Source of the DNA: Brevibacterium epidermidis NBRC 14811
Lineage (GTDB): Bacteria; Actinomycetota; Actinomycetes; Actinomycetales; Brevibacteriaceae
Direction of reading: 5' to 3'
Length of the DNA stretch: 64,000 bases
Assembly (NCBI RefSeq): GCF_001570805.1
Contig: NZ_BCSJ01000003.1
Span: 186,001 to 250,000, forward strand
This document shows, piece after piece, positions 1 through 8,159 of the stretch; position 1 is the stretch's first letter; each line of letters begins with the position of its first letter. Below the pieces are notes generated by a model. The model was not told the DNA's origin. It searched no databases and saw nothing but the letters and a program-made list of their open reading frames with translations. The translations under genes and the position numbers were made by a program.

Positions 1-1
1 T

Positions 2-1204
2 CAGCGACCCTTCACCGGAGACTCGCAGGTGGCCATCGCCATCGCCCAGGTCAATCAGCAGCATCCGCCGTTGCCGGACACGGTCTCCGAACCGCTGCGC
101 CGCTTCGTCGACTGCCTGCTGGAGAAGAAGCCCGAACGTCGACCCTCGGATGCATTCAAGGTCGCCAAAGCCGCCGAGGCGCTCTCGGCCGGGGACATCG
201 CCGGAGCCGAGGAGCTCGTGCCGCAGATGCGTCACGGTGCTGCCGCGTCGGAGGCACTCACCCAGGTCTTCAACAACCCGGAGCCGGCAGCCACGACGAA
301 GACCCTGCCCGTCACTTCCTCGAACGACGCCACTCAGGTGTACCCGAACGGTGCCGCAGCCGGAATCGTCGGCGCCGGTGCAGCAGGTGCGGGTGCCGCA
401 GCTGCGAATACGGGACAGCTCGACCCGAACGATCCGCAGAATCAGGATCTCGAGAAGGACAGGCAGTCGAACAAGGGGCGCGTCCTCATCTGGATCCTCG
501 CGATCATCGCGCTCATCGCCGTGGGCTCCCTGCTGTGGTTCTTCCTCGGCGGGGGCAATGCCGAACCCGAACCGGACCCGTCCACCTCGGCCCCCACCTC
601 GGAGGCGGCGAAGACGATCGAGATCGATAAGAACGATTACATCGGACTCTCGGAATCCTCGGCGACGCAGAACCTCGAGAACAAGGGGCTCGAGGTCGAT
701 ACGACCGATATCAACTCGGATCGGGCAGCCGGGACCGTCGCGGACGTCGGCGAGGGCGAGAACGGATACACCTTCGAAGAAGGCGACACCGTGACCCTCT
801 ACATCTCGGCCGGTCCCGCCGAACAGCCCGAGGAACCTGCTTCTGACTCCGGTTCCGATTCGGGTCTGGGCAACGACTCGGAGTCGAGCTCGGACTCCGG
901 TTCCTCCTCGGATTCGCAGGATCAGGGTTCGGACTCCGGATCTGATTCGGCGAACAGCGACACCGGTTCGGACTCCGAGACTTCGTCGAATTCGTCATCG
1001 GACTCCGAGACGTCGAGCGAATCGGACTCCTCGAGTTCGACGGACACGTCCGGTGAGACGGACTCTTCGGGCTCCGGGGATTCGGCCGACGCCTCGGGCG
1101 GTTCGAACCCGAACAGCGGCAATGACGGGGCAGGCAGCAATTCGGGCTCGGCGAGCAGCTCGGATGCCAGCGGCAACCCGAACGGAAACAACGGCAATGA
1201 ATAG
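2..1204 (+). CDS. PknA-type Ser/Thr kinase, C-terminal part (5' end outside window)
   Basis: The reading frame is already open at the window edge, so the kinase catalytic core lies upstream. What is visible is the last kinase helices (about 50 residues, including EKKPERRPSDA typical of Hanks-type subdomain XI), a cytoplasmic linker, one transmembrane segment (bases 481-549), a single PASTA-like domain (about 600-810) and a roughly 115-residue Ser/Asp-rich tail to the stop. Directly downstream is a second PASTA kinase, the usual pknA-pknB order in actinobacteria, where these kinases control cell-wall growth and division. A PASTA domain and an SD-rich tail on the PknA-position kinase are unusual; M. 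tuberculosis PknA lacks PASTA domains. The tail would lie outside the membrane. Confidence 0.85.
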   Translation, partial: QRPFTGDSQVAIAIAQVNQQHPPLPDTVSEPLRRFVDCLLEKKPERRPSDAFKVAKAAEALSAGDIAGAEELVPQMRHGAAASEALTQVFNNPEPAATTKTLPVTSSNDATQVYPNGAAAGIVGAGAAGAGAAAANTGQLDPNDPQNQDLEKDRQSNKGRVLIWILAIIALIAVGSLLWFFLGGGNAEPEPDPSTSAPTSEAAKTIEIDKNDYIGLSESSATQNLENKGLEVDTTDINSDRAAGTVADVGEGENGYTFEEGDTVTLYISAGPAEQPEEPASDSGSDSGLGNDSESSSDSGSSSDSQDQGSDSGSDSANSDTGSDSETSSNSSSDSETSSESDSSSSTDTSGETDSSGSGDSADASGGSNPNSGNDGAGSNSGSASSSDASGNPNGNNGNE

Positions 1205-1320
1205 ACATTGAGCGATTCAGAGCAGCGGTCAGAAGAAACGAAGAGTTTGAGATACTGGAACTCGACTCGGTTCAGGTGAGAATGAACCCAGAGACCGGGT
1301 GAGACAAGCGGAGGACATAC

Positions 1321-3207
1321 ATGAGTGAACCCAAGGTGCTGTCGGGGCGTTACGAAGTTCGTGCGCTCCTCGGCCGTGGGGGCATGGCAGAAGTGCATGA
1401 GGGCGTCGACAACCGTCTCGGGCGTCGCGTGGCCATCAAACTTCTGCGCTCCGATCTCGCCCGCGATCCCTCGTTCCACACCCGCCTCAAGCGCGAGGCG
1501 CAGTCCGCGGCCGGTCTCAATCACCCCGGAATCGTCTCCGTCTACGATTCGGGTGAAGAGGAATTCGTCGAATCCGGTGGCTCGTCCGTGTCCGTGCCCT
1601 TCATCGTCATGGAATACGTCGAGGGTCAGACGCTGCGCGAAGTCCTCAATGAACACGGCACACTCACCGTCGACGAGGCCCTCAACGTCATCGCCGGAGT
1701 CCTCGCTCCGCTCGAGTACTCCCATCGCAACGGCATCGTCCACCGCGACATCAAGCCTGCGAACGTCATGCTCACCCCCGAGGGTGACATCAAGGTCATG
1801 GACTTCGGGATCGCCCGAGCACTCAAGGACAACTCGGGACTGACGCAGACCCAGTCGGTGGTCGGCACCGCCCAGTACCTCTCCCCCGAACAGGCGCGCG
1901 GTGAGGTCGTCGACGCCCGTTCCGACCTCTATTCCACCGCCTGCCTGCTCTATGAGCTTCTGGCCGGCCGTCCCCCGTTCGTCGGCGACTCCCAGCTGGC
2001 AGTGGCCTATCAGCACGTCGGTGAGACTCCGCAGCCGCCGAGCTTCTACAACCAGAGCATCCCACCGGCCGTCGACAGGCTCCTCCTCCACGCACTGCTG
2101 AAGGACCGCGACGCCCGCTACCAGGACGCCTACACCTTCCGTGAGGACGTGCTCGCCGCCCGCGACGGTCGCCCCATGAGCTTCGAGGACGACGTCGAGG
2201 CCACGCAGGCGTACCCGATGATGGCCCCGCCCATGACCGCTCCGATGGCTCATGCCGCAGAGGCCGAGCCGGCTCCGGAGACCGGCCCCGTCTCGACGAT
2301 CATGTCCAACCAGGAGGAGCGGCAGCCGCAGAAGCGTTCGCGCGCCTGGGTCTGGATTGGTTCGATCTTCGTTCTCCTCGCCCTGGCCGCGGTGGCGCTG
2401 TGGGTGTACGAGATCAACAAACCCGAACCGATCGTCCAGGTCGAGGTCACGGATGTGGCCGATATGGATGCCGACGAGGCCGAGGCAGCGCTCATCCAAC
2501 AGGGCCTGCGAGTCGACCGCGACGAGAAGTACAGCGCAGAGGTCGACGAGGGCAAGGCCATCGAGACCGATCCTCCCGGCGGTCAGCGCGTGGAGAAGGA
2601 CAGCGTGGTCAAGCTGATCATCTCGTCGGGCCCCGAGTCCGTGAAGGTCCCCGATGTCTCCGGCAAGACCGAGGAAGAGGCGCGGAAGGTCATCAACGAC
2701 GCGAAGCTGCAGGCCGGCACCCATATCTCCCAGAATTCGCCAGATGTGGAGAAGGGCGTGGTCATCGAGACCAAGCCCGGTGACGGTCAGGAAGTCGACG
2801 TCGATTCGAATGTCGATCTCGTCGTGTCCTCGGGCATGGTCGAGGTTCCCGATGTCACCGGTCAGACCGCCGAGGAGGCCTGCAAGACCCTCGAGGGTGA
2901 TGAGTACCAGCTCACGTGCAAGACCGAAGAGGTCGAGACCGACGAACACGATGAGAAGAAGGTCTTCGAACAGTCCGCGACTGGCGGCAGCGAGGTCAAG
3001 CAGGGTTCGGAGATCACCGTGAAGGTGGCCAAGAAGCCGCCGGAGCCCTCGCCTTCGATTCCCTCGATCCCGGGTGGCATTCCGACCGCTCCCGGCGATG
3101 ACGGCGGCGGAGACGACGATAAGAAGGACAAAGACAAGGATAAGAAGGACAAGGATTCGATGGGCGGAGGGCTCTTCGACAACTGGTCCGAAGTCATCGG
3201 CAACTGA
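1321..3207 (+). CDS. pknB: PASTA-domain serine/threonine protein kinase PknB
   Basis: A 628-residue membrane kinase. The catalytic domain (about 9-275) has the glycine loop GRGGMAEV (18-25), Lys40, HRDIKPAN (141-148), DFG (161-163) and the SPE motif (188-190). One transmembrane helix lies near 343-363. Three PASTA repeats follow outside the cell (about 370-436, 440-505, 506-573), then a short proline stretch and a Lys/Asp-rich tail. PASTA repeats are known to sense peptidoglycan fragments or lipid II, and PknB phosphorylates division and wall-synthesis proteins. Four PASTA units are usual in mycobacteria; three are seen here. It follows the PknA-type kinase by 116 bp, enough for its own promoter, and ends at a strong hairpin terminator. 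Confidence 0.95.
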   Translation: MSEPKVLSGRYEVRALLGRGGMAEVHEGVDNRLGRRVAIKLLRSDLARDPSFHTRLKREAQSAAGLNHPGIVSVYDSGEEEFVESGGSSVSVPFIVMEYVEGQTLREVLNEHGTLTVDEALNVIAGVLAPLEYSHRNGIVHRDIKPANVMLTPEGDIKVMDFGIARALKDNSGLTQTQSVVGTAQYLSPEQARGEVVDARSDLYSTACLLYELLAGRPPFVGDSQLAVAYQHVGETPQPPSFYNQSIPPAVDRLLLHALLKDRDARYQDAYTFREDVLAARDGRPMSFEDDVEATQAYPMMAPPMTAPMAHAAEAEPAPETGPVSTIMSNQEERQPQKRSRAWVWIGSIFVLLALAAVALWVYEINKPEPIVQVEVTDVADMDADEAEAALIQQGLRVDRDEKYSAEVDEGKAIETDPPGGQRVEKDSVVKLIISSGPESVKVPDVSGKTEEEARKVINDAKLQAGTHISQNSPDVEKGVVIETKPGDGQEVDVDSNVDLVVSSGMVEVPDVTGQTAEEACKTLEGDEYQLTCKTEEVETDEHDEKKVFEQSATGGSEVKQGSEITVKVAKKPPEPSPSIPSIPGGIPTAPGDDGGGDDDKKDKDKDKKDKDSMGGGLFDNWSEVIGN

Positions 3208-3231
3208 GGCCCACAGTCCTCGGACGCACAG

Positions 3232-3262
3232 CGGCCGGGTCAGTCATCGACTGACCCGGCCG
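3232..3262 (+). terminator. intrinsic terminator after pknB
   Basis: A perfect 13-bp stem (3232-3244 with 3250-3262) with a 5-base loop begins 25 bases after the pknB stop. The tail is only weakly T-rich, as is common in high-GC actinobacteria. Confidence 0.8.
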
Positions 3263-3321
3263 TTGCCGTCTCCGGGAATGATCTGTGCGCGTCTGTGACG
3301 ATGTCTCTCTGTCGGTGTCTC

Positions 3322-3834
3322 TCAGTCCAAGGTGAGGAACAGGTCGGTGCGCATATCGGCGGGATCCGCCTGGGGGCTGGGCTCGGTGACATAGAGTTCG
3401 ATGAACGGCAGTCCCGGGCGATGCCCGGCCGCCACCGCGTCCTTGAGCAGCTGCGCCCAGGATTCCCCGAGCCCGTCATATCCGCCGAGGTGGCTGCGCA
3501 CGGCCATGGATCCGCCGGGCAGCTCCGCGGGGATGACGATATGACCGCCGGCGATCGGCTGCGCGTTCGTCAGTCCTGCCGAGGTGGGGATCCCCACCTG
3601 CAGATCCACCGTTTCGCTCGGCTGCCGGGTGTAGAGGGCGAAGGCCGGTCCTGCGGGTTCGATTCCCGCCTCGGAGAGCACGGGGAAGAGCCCGTTGAAC
3701 GTGGAATCGAAGAGTTCCGGCAGGTCCGACATGGGCACTTCGCGGCCTTCGACGACCGCCGCCGGAGTAGCCGGGACCTCGATGACGGTGAGTTCGGTGA
3801 ACGGTTCTTCGCGCAGATAGGTCGGTTCTGACAT
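3322..3834 (-). CDS. GyrI-like / AraC effector-binding-domain protein
   Basis: A soluble protein of about 170 residues whose whole length looks like a stand-alone GyrI-like small-molecule-binding domain: N-terminal strand with LTVIEVPATPAAVVEG, then the LPELFDSTFNGLFPVL helix, PAGPAFALY, and a C-terminal FIELYVTEP strand. Family members bind hydrophobic ligands or act as accessory proteins to regulators. I chose the ATG at 3834 because an AGGAGA box lies about 7 bases upstream; an in-frame ATG 12 codons earlier lacks one. It is transcribed toward the pknB terminator and is not visibly part of an operon. The ligand cannot be inferred. Confidence 0.7.
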   Translation of the reverse strand: MSEPTYLREEPFTELTVIEVPATPAAVVEGREVPMSDLPELFDSTFNGLFPVLSEAGIEPAGPAFALYTRQPSETVDLQVGIPTSAGLTNAQPIAGGHIVIPAELPGGSMAVRSHLGGYDGLGESWAQLLKDAVAAGHRPGLPFIELYVTEPSPQADPADMRTDLFLTLD

Positions 3835-3909
3835 CGTCGCTGTCTCCTGTTCGTCGGTCGTGCACGGCACTGCGGGCGTGCACGGATCCCGGCGCGGATG
3901 CGGATCAAC

Positions 3910-3933
3910 TGAGCACAGGGATCACTGTGCTCA
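3910..3933. repeat. 9-bp-arm palindrome between pabA operon end and GyrI-like gene
   Basis: TGAGCACAG (3910-3918) and CTGTGCTCA (3925-3933) form a perfect inverted repeat with a 6-base spacer. It lies 60 bases beyond the pabA stop and 76 bases upstream of the GyrI-like start, so it could be the terminator of the minus-strand operon or an operator for the GyrI-like gene. The sequence does not decide between these. Confidence 0.6.
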
Positions 3934-3992
3934 CGATCATAACGATCGGCCGCCTCGGCGAGAACCCTGAGAACAGGGATCGGCGGGAATTC

Positions 3993-4637
3993 TCAGGCGA
4001 TCGCGGTCGCCAAAGGCGACATGCCCGCCGCGGCCTGGGCGGCACCCTCGAGGCCGCATACCTCGAGCCAGTTGCCGAGCATGAGGTATCCGCATTCGGT
4101 GAGCACGGATTCGGGGTGGAACTGGACGCCGAACAGGGGCTTCTCGCGGTGTTCGATGGCCATGACGATGCCGTCGTCGGTGCGGGCGGTGACGGTGAAC
4201 TTCTCGAGGTCGAGGGTCTCGTCGACGATCGCCAGCGAATGGTAGCGGGTGACGGTCAGCGGGCTCGGGCAGCCGAAGAAGATGCCTTCGCCGTCGTGGG
4301 TGATGACCGAGGTCTTGCCGTGCATGAGCACGGGTGAGTGGGTCACCTCGGCGCCGAACACCTCGCCGAGGGCCTGATGGCCCAGGCAGACGCCGAACAC
4401 GGGCATTCCGGAGGTCTCCGCCCAGGACAGCAGGGGCGGGCAGACTCCGGATTCGGCGGGCACGCCGGGACCAGGCGACAGGAGGACACCGTCGTAGGCG
4501 GTAACGGTGTCGGCGATCTCGGCGGCGGGGATGTCGTCGTTGCGGACGACATCGACGTCCGCGCCGAGCTCACGCAGATAGGACACGAGCGTGTAGACGA
4601 AGCTGTCGTAGTTGTCGATGACGAGGATTGAGGTCAT
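3993..4637 (-). CDS. pabA: glutamine amidotransferase component (PabA/TrpG)
   Basis: A class I glutamine amidotransferase of 214 residues. The catalytic triad is visible: Cys84 in GVCLGH, with His174 and Glu176 in FHPES. The N-terminus ILVIDNYDSFVYT is typical of aminodeoxychorismate/anthranilate synthase component II, which feeds ammonia to the chorismate-using subunit for folate or tryptophan synthesis. No partner subunit is in the window. Placement between a PASTA kinase and a class E sortase is the conserved actinobacterial context usually annotated pabA. Its ATG overlaps the stop of the upstream 56-codon gene by 4 bp (ATGA), so the two are translationally coupled. Confidence 0.9.
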   Translation of the reverse strand: MTSILVIDNYDSFVYTLVSYLRELGADVDVVRNDDIPAAEIADTVTAYDGVLLSPGPGVPAESGVCPPLLSWAETSGMPVFGVCLGHQALGEVFGAEVTHSPVLMHGKTSVITHDGEGIFFGCPSPLTVTRYHSLAIVDETLDLEKFTVTARTDDGIVMAIEHREKPLFGVQFHPESVLTECGYLMLGNWLEVCGLEGAAQAAAGMSPLATAIA

Positions 4638-4804
4638 GATTGTCCGGTCTCCGTCACGGTGGCGTTGTTGAAGGGCATGTACGGGGCGATCACGGGGAAG
4701 ACGTACTGCATGAGCACCAGCACGACGGCCGCGATGAGGATGAGGGCCAAGATGAGTTTGACGACCCAGTTGCCCGGGAGGATCCGCCAGATGAAAGCGT
4801 ACAT
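4634..4804 (-). CDS. small conserved membrane protein between srtE and pabA
   Basis: A 56-residue protein, MYAFIWRILPGNWVVK followed by one long hydrophobic segment (about 17-40) and a short polar tail ending TETGQS. Its stop overlaps the pabA start (ATGA), and its start lies one base after the srtE stop (TGATATG), so all three are tightly coupled. Small proteins with an IWRxLPG N-terminus and a single helix are, to my knowledge, conserved at this position in many actinobacteria; the function is unknown. The gene is easy to miss because of its size. Spacing, conserved context and membrane topology together make it a real gene. Confidence 0.85.
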   Translation of the reverse strand: MYAFIWRILPGNWVVKLILALILIAAVVLVLMQYVFPVIAPYMPFNNATVTETGQS

Positions 4805-4805
4805 A

Positions 4806-6101
4806 TCAGGCACCGCCGTTCTTGCTGACCTTGTCGTAGGCCTTCGAGTCCTTGATATTGTCCGGCGCTCCGTCGCTGGCCGGCGTCCAGTCCGTGAGTT
4901 CGGCGTAGGCGACGTAGCGTTCCCGTGCGGAGAACATCGGGTTGCAGGCCGTCATCGTCAGGATTCGGTCCTTGCCCTTGAACTCGGGTGCGTCCGGCAC
5001 GGGTGAGAGCACTTCGACGGCATCGGGGAGGATGATGTCGAAGTTGCGGAAGGTGTAGGTGTAGAAGCCGTCCTTCGTCTGGACGATGATCTCATCGCCC
5101 GGGCGCAGGTTCGCGATCTGGTTGAGCGGCTTGCCGTAGGTCACGCGGTGGCCGGCGATGGAGAAGTTCCCGACCTCGCCCGGCATCGCCGAATTCGGGT
5201 AGCGGCCCACGCCCATCCGGTTGAGCACGGGTTCGAGGTCGACCCCCTCGGCCACAGTGCGGTAGTAGTCATCGCCGAAGCGCGGGATGTAGAAGATGCC
5301 GAACGCTTCGTTCTTGCCCACGGGATCGGCGACCACGGGTTCGTCCGGATCGTCGGGCAGTTCGTTCGGGTCCTGGTTCGCCCAGTCCTGAGAGAGTTCG
5401 TCGGCGAGCACTTCGTTGTCGCGGTTGGCCTGGATGTCCGTCCACCACAGCTGCCAGACGACGAAGAGGATGAGGACGAGACCAGCCGTGATGCACAGTT
5501 CGCCGAAGGTGCGCACAGTGCCGCGGATCGGGCCGAGCGGTTCGCGTTCCACGGGCTGACGTCGCCGCTGGCGTCGGGTCTCGCGGCGGCCCTGAGGCTG
5601 ATCCTCGCCGAGGTGGCCGTGCGTTGCTTGTCCATGCGCAGCTTGTCCGCCCGGCTGGGGTGCGGCCGCGTATGCGTTGTTGGCTGCGTATCCGGTCCCG
5701 GCCGCGGCGGGAGCCTGCTGTGCCGCGGCGGGGGCGTTCTGCGGGACCGCGGGCATCGCTTGGGTGGACTGGCCATGCTGCTGGCCAGGTGCGGCCTGTG
5801 GGGGCTGCGGAGGCTGCTGAGGTTGCTGGGGCTGTTGGTAGACGGGCGGGGCATCGGAATAGACGGCGGTCGGTTCACCCTGGGCTGCGGCGGCTTCGGC
5901 TTCCCTGCGCCGCATCTCGCGTCGACTGGGCAGCGGCTGATCGCCCGAGGCAGCGGAAGCGTCTGCAGACCGACCGGCGGCGTGACCGAGCTGTTGGCCG
6001 GCGGAGTCAGATGGAGCCTGCCGTCTCTGAGCAGGCCGGATAGTGGGTCGCGAGGGCGGATTCACGCCCGGTTCGTTACCCGAGGAGGAACTATTCACCA
6101 C
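4806..6101 (-). CDS. srtE: class E sortase
   Basis: A 431-residue membrane transpeptidase. A long cytoplasmic region rich in Pro, Gln and Ala (about 1-195) is followed by one transmembrane helix (about 202-220) and a sortase fold. The active site is visible: His318 in AGHRVTYG, Cys386 in LTMTACNP, and an Arg shortly after (probably Arg395 in RERYVAY). Class E sortases of actinobacteria anchor proteins with LAXTG-type signals to the cell wall. The N-terminal extension is much longer than the catalytic part needs and is low-complexity. It is the first gene of srtE, small membrane protein, pabA, and diverges from crgA across 227 bases that should hold both promoters. Confidence 0.93.
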   Translation of the reverse strand: MVNSSSSGNEPGVNPPSRPTIRPAQRRQAPSDSAGQQLGHAAGRSADASAASGDQPLPSRREMRRREAEAAAAQGEPTAVYSDAPPVYQQPQQPQQPPQPPQAAPGQQHGQSTQAMPAVPQNAPAAAQQAPAAAGTGYAANNAYAAAPQPGGQAAHGQATHGHLGEDQPQGRRETRRQRRRQPVEREPLGPIRGTVRTFGELCITAGLVLILFVVWQLWWTDIQANRDNEVLADELSQDWANQDPNELPDDPDEPVVADPVGKNEAFGIFYIPRFGDDYYRTVAEGVDLEPVLNRMGVGRYPNSAMPGEVGNFSIAGHRVTYGKPLNQIANLRPGDEIIVQTKDGFYTYTFRNFDIILPDAVEVLSPVPDAPEFKGKDRILTMTACNPMFSARERYVAYAELTDWTPASDGAPDNIKDSKAYDKVSKNGGA

Positions 6102-6328
6102 TTCTGCTCCGTGACTGTCACTGCATTGTCGGGGGCCGTCGAAGATGACAGGCGGGGATACCCCTATGCACTTTATCCTATGAGAATCATCGTTCGGGGC
6201 GCGCTCGGGCCGCTTTCAGGGTAGTCGGAGTTTTTCACTGAGACCCCCGCCCCGAGTAGACTGGTCTGCGATCGTCCCCAACCATTCATTCGGCGACCCC
6301 ACGGCGGTCGACCGACAAAGGAGTACTT

Positions 6329-7096
6329 GTGGCCAAGTCCAAAGGACGCCCCCAGCGCACTTCTCGCACTTCGTCGGCGGCCAAGGCGAAGCAGGCCGAG
6401 TCCGCAGAAGCGGTCGAGGCGACCGAAGTCGAGGAACTCGAGACCGAAACGCTCGACACCGATGTCGCCGACGATGCTGACACCGACCTCGCCGAAGCTG
6501 CGAACGACGAATCGGATGCGACCGAGTCTGCTGCGGACGACCTGAAGGACGAATCCGCGGACGAGGACGCCGACGAAGAGGCGTCCGACAAGACTTCTGA
6601 GAAGGACTCAAAGAAGGACTCAGACACCGCGGCTGCCGCGAAGAAGACCAAGGCGTCGAAGGACGAGAAGTCCGACTCGGCCAAGGACGAGAAGTCAACG
6701 AAGGATGCGAAGTCAACGAAGACCTCGGCTTCTAAGGCCTCCGACTCCAAGGCATCGTCCTCCAAGACTTCCGGTTCGAAGGGATCGGCGTCCAAGTCAA
6801 CCAGCTCGAAGGGCTCAGCCGCCAAGCGCACGTCCCGTTCGGGCAATCCGGCCAAACGCCCACAGGGGCGCAAGACTGCGAGCTACACCTCGACCTCAGG
6901 TCAGCAGACGATCAAGCCGAACCCGAGCTGGTTCCTGCCGGTCCTCCTCGGCCTGCTGATCGTGGGTCTGATCTGGCTCGTCACCTTCTACATCACTCAG
7001 GGTGCTTTCCCCGTCGAAGCATGGGGCAACTGGAACATCCTCATCGGCTTCGCCTTCTTCGTGGCGGGTCTGATCATGTCCACTCGCTGGCGATAG
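6329..7096 (+). CDS. crgA: CrgA-type cell division protein with a long charged N-terminal extension
   Basis: The C-terminal 75 or so residues are CrgA: NPSWFLPVLLGLLIVGLIWLV, a short extracellular loop with a WGNWN motif, and a second helix ending in MSTRWR. CrgA is a divisome membrane protein that interacts with FtsZ and septal synthesis proteins. The usual length is about 80-110 residues; here about 165 residues precede the membrane part, first Asp/Glu-rich, then alternating Lys/Ser/Asp/Ala, then Arg/Lys-rich. I used the GTG at 6329 because AAGGAG lies 5 bases upstream. The extension is cytoplasmic and low-complexity, so it is probably disordered. A large hairpin follows the stop. Confidence 0.9.
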   Translation: MAKSKGRPQRTSRTSSAAKAKQAESAEAVEATEVEELETETLDTDVADDADTDLAEAANDESDATESAADDLKDESADEDADEEASDKTSEKDSKKDSDTAAAAKKTKASKDEKSDSAKDEKSTKDAKSTKTSASKASDSKASSSKTSGSKGSASKSTSSKGSAAKRTSRSGNPAKRPQGRKTASYTSTSGQQTIKPNPSWFLPVLLGLLIVGLIWLVTFYITQGAFPVEAWGNWNILIGFAFFVAGLIMSTRWR

Positions 7097-7120
7097 CCGG
7101 CCCAGGCCCCAATCGCTTCG

Positions 7121-7182
7121 ATTGTCTGGTCGAACTGCGGTGATTCTCAAGCTTCAGAATCACTGCGGAGCGACCAGACAAT
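7121..7182. repeat. long hairpin downstream of crgA
   Basis: ATTGTCTGGTCG (7121-7132) is exactly complementary to 7171-7182. The inner part also pairs (TGATTCT with AGAATCA, plus wobble pairs), giving an arm of about 27 bases around a small loop containing AAGCTT. It starts 25 bases after the crgA stop and may terminate crgA, but it is longer than needed for that and borders the DnaA-box cluster. Confidence 0.75.
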
Positions 7183-7234
7183 CTGCATTCACCAGGACCT
7201 TTACTGACCCCAACAGTCGCAGCCCGTCATCAAC

Positions 7235-7372
7235 AATCCACAAGCGTCGAGTTATACCCAAGCCGGGTGCGTCGCTTGTGGATAACTTATTTTATGCTTC
7301 TGACCAGGGTAAATACACGTGTGTAAGTTATCCACGTTGTGGATAGAGCCTGTGGACAAAGAATTTTCCACC
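7235..7372. other. cluster of DnaA-box-like 9-mers in an AT-richer intergenic region
   Basis: Within about 140 bases of the crgA/rhomboid gap there are TGTGGATAA (7277-7285, exact reverse complement of the classic TTATCCACA box), TTATCCACG (7328-7336), TGTGGATAG (7338-7346), TGTGGACAA (7351-7359, reverse complement of the actinobacterial TTGTCCACA box), AATCCACAA (7235-7243) and a weaker TTTTCCACC (7364-7372). An AT-rich patch (about 7286-7330) lies among them. The two best-scoring sites point the same way. This looks like an initiator-binding region. No dnaA or dnaN is present in the window, so it may be a DnaA-titration or regulatory site rather than oriC itself. Confidence 0.6.
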
Positions 7373-7425
7373 GCAGAGTGCACACAAATGGACCTTTTTC
7401 GGGTAAAAGCCTGACAGCGCCGAAC

Positions 7426-8124
7426 TCAGAGGCCGAGGCCGACCATCTTCCACGCTCCGGCGGCCGCCATGAGCACCACCAGACCGACCGAGGTCACTGT
7501 GAACACCAGCGTCCGCGACCGCTGTGGACCCAGCAGCCCCGCACAGCCGAGCACGAAGCCGGTGATCAGACCGCCGAGGTGGGACTCCCAGGACACTCCT
7601 GCCACGAGGAATCCATAGCCGAAGTTGAGCGCGACGAAGACGAGGACCCCGGTGATGTTCCGGTCGAGGCGACGGGTCGGGGCCAAGAGGACGCCGACGA
7701 TCGCGAACACCGCACCTGAAGCGCCGATATGGTTCGTCACCCAGTCGACGTCGAACGGGTCGGCCAGCAGGAGAACCATGGCAGAACCACCGGCGGTGCC
7801 GATGATGTAGACGGCCAGGAACTTCCAGTGCCCCAAGGCCCTTTCGACGAATGATCCGAAGAAGAACAGCCCGATCATGTTCGCCAGCAGGTGGAAAGGG
7901 GAGGGCTCCTCGTGGACGAGGGCGACCGAGAGCACCCGCCACGGCTGTTCGAGCGAGAGAGCGGGAACGAAGCTCAGCCGCCGCAGCAGGTCGAGGCCGG
8001 GAATGAGCTCCGCAAGGAAAGCCACGATGGTAACGATGAGCAGCGTGCGGGTGATCAGCGGCGGGGATGCAGAAAGGGCCCGGCCGGTTTCCCGTGCCGA
8101 GCCCTCCTGAGGTGTGTCCATCAC
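7426..8124 (-). CDS. rhomboid-family intramembrane serine protease
   Basis: About 232 residues with six or more membrane segments. The catalytic dyad is visible: Ser136 in NHIGASGAVFA and His182 in WESHLGGLITG. The N-terminal loop HEEPSPFHLLANM corresponds to the conserved HxxxxHLxxN region. Rhomboids cut transmembrane segments of other membrane proteins; the substrate is unknown. The first codon is GTG at 8124, immediately followed by an in-frame ATG at 8121; neither has a clear ribosome-binding site, so leaderless translation is possible. It diverges from nothing nearby and lies 35 bases downstream of the cyclophilin gene on the same strand, so they may be cotranscribed. Confidence 0.92.
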   Translation of the reverse strand: MMDTPQEGSARETGRALSASPPLITRTLLIVTIVAFLAELIPGLDLLRRLSFVPALSLEQPWRVLSVALVHEEPSPFHLLANMIGLFFFGSFVERALGHWKFLAVYIIGTAGGSAMVLLLADPFDVDWVTNHIGASGAVFAIVGVLLAPTRRLDRNITGVLVFVALNFGYGFLVAGVSWESHLGGLITGFVLGCAGLLGPQRSRTLVFTVTSVGLVVLMAAAGAWKMVGLGL

Positions 8125-8159
8125 ACCATGGTACTCAGTGGTCCTCTATGGACGGTGAC

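Noticed and set aside
922-2949. 675-codon open frame on the minus strand opposite the kinase genes
   Set aside because: It is the antisense shadow of pknA/pknB codon usage in GC-rich DNA; no domain, no start signal, and it crosses the gap between two real genes.
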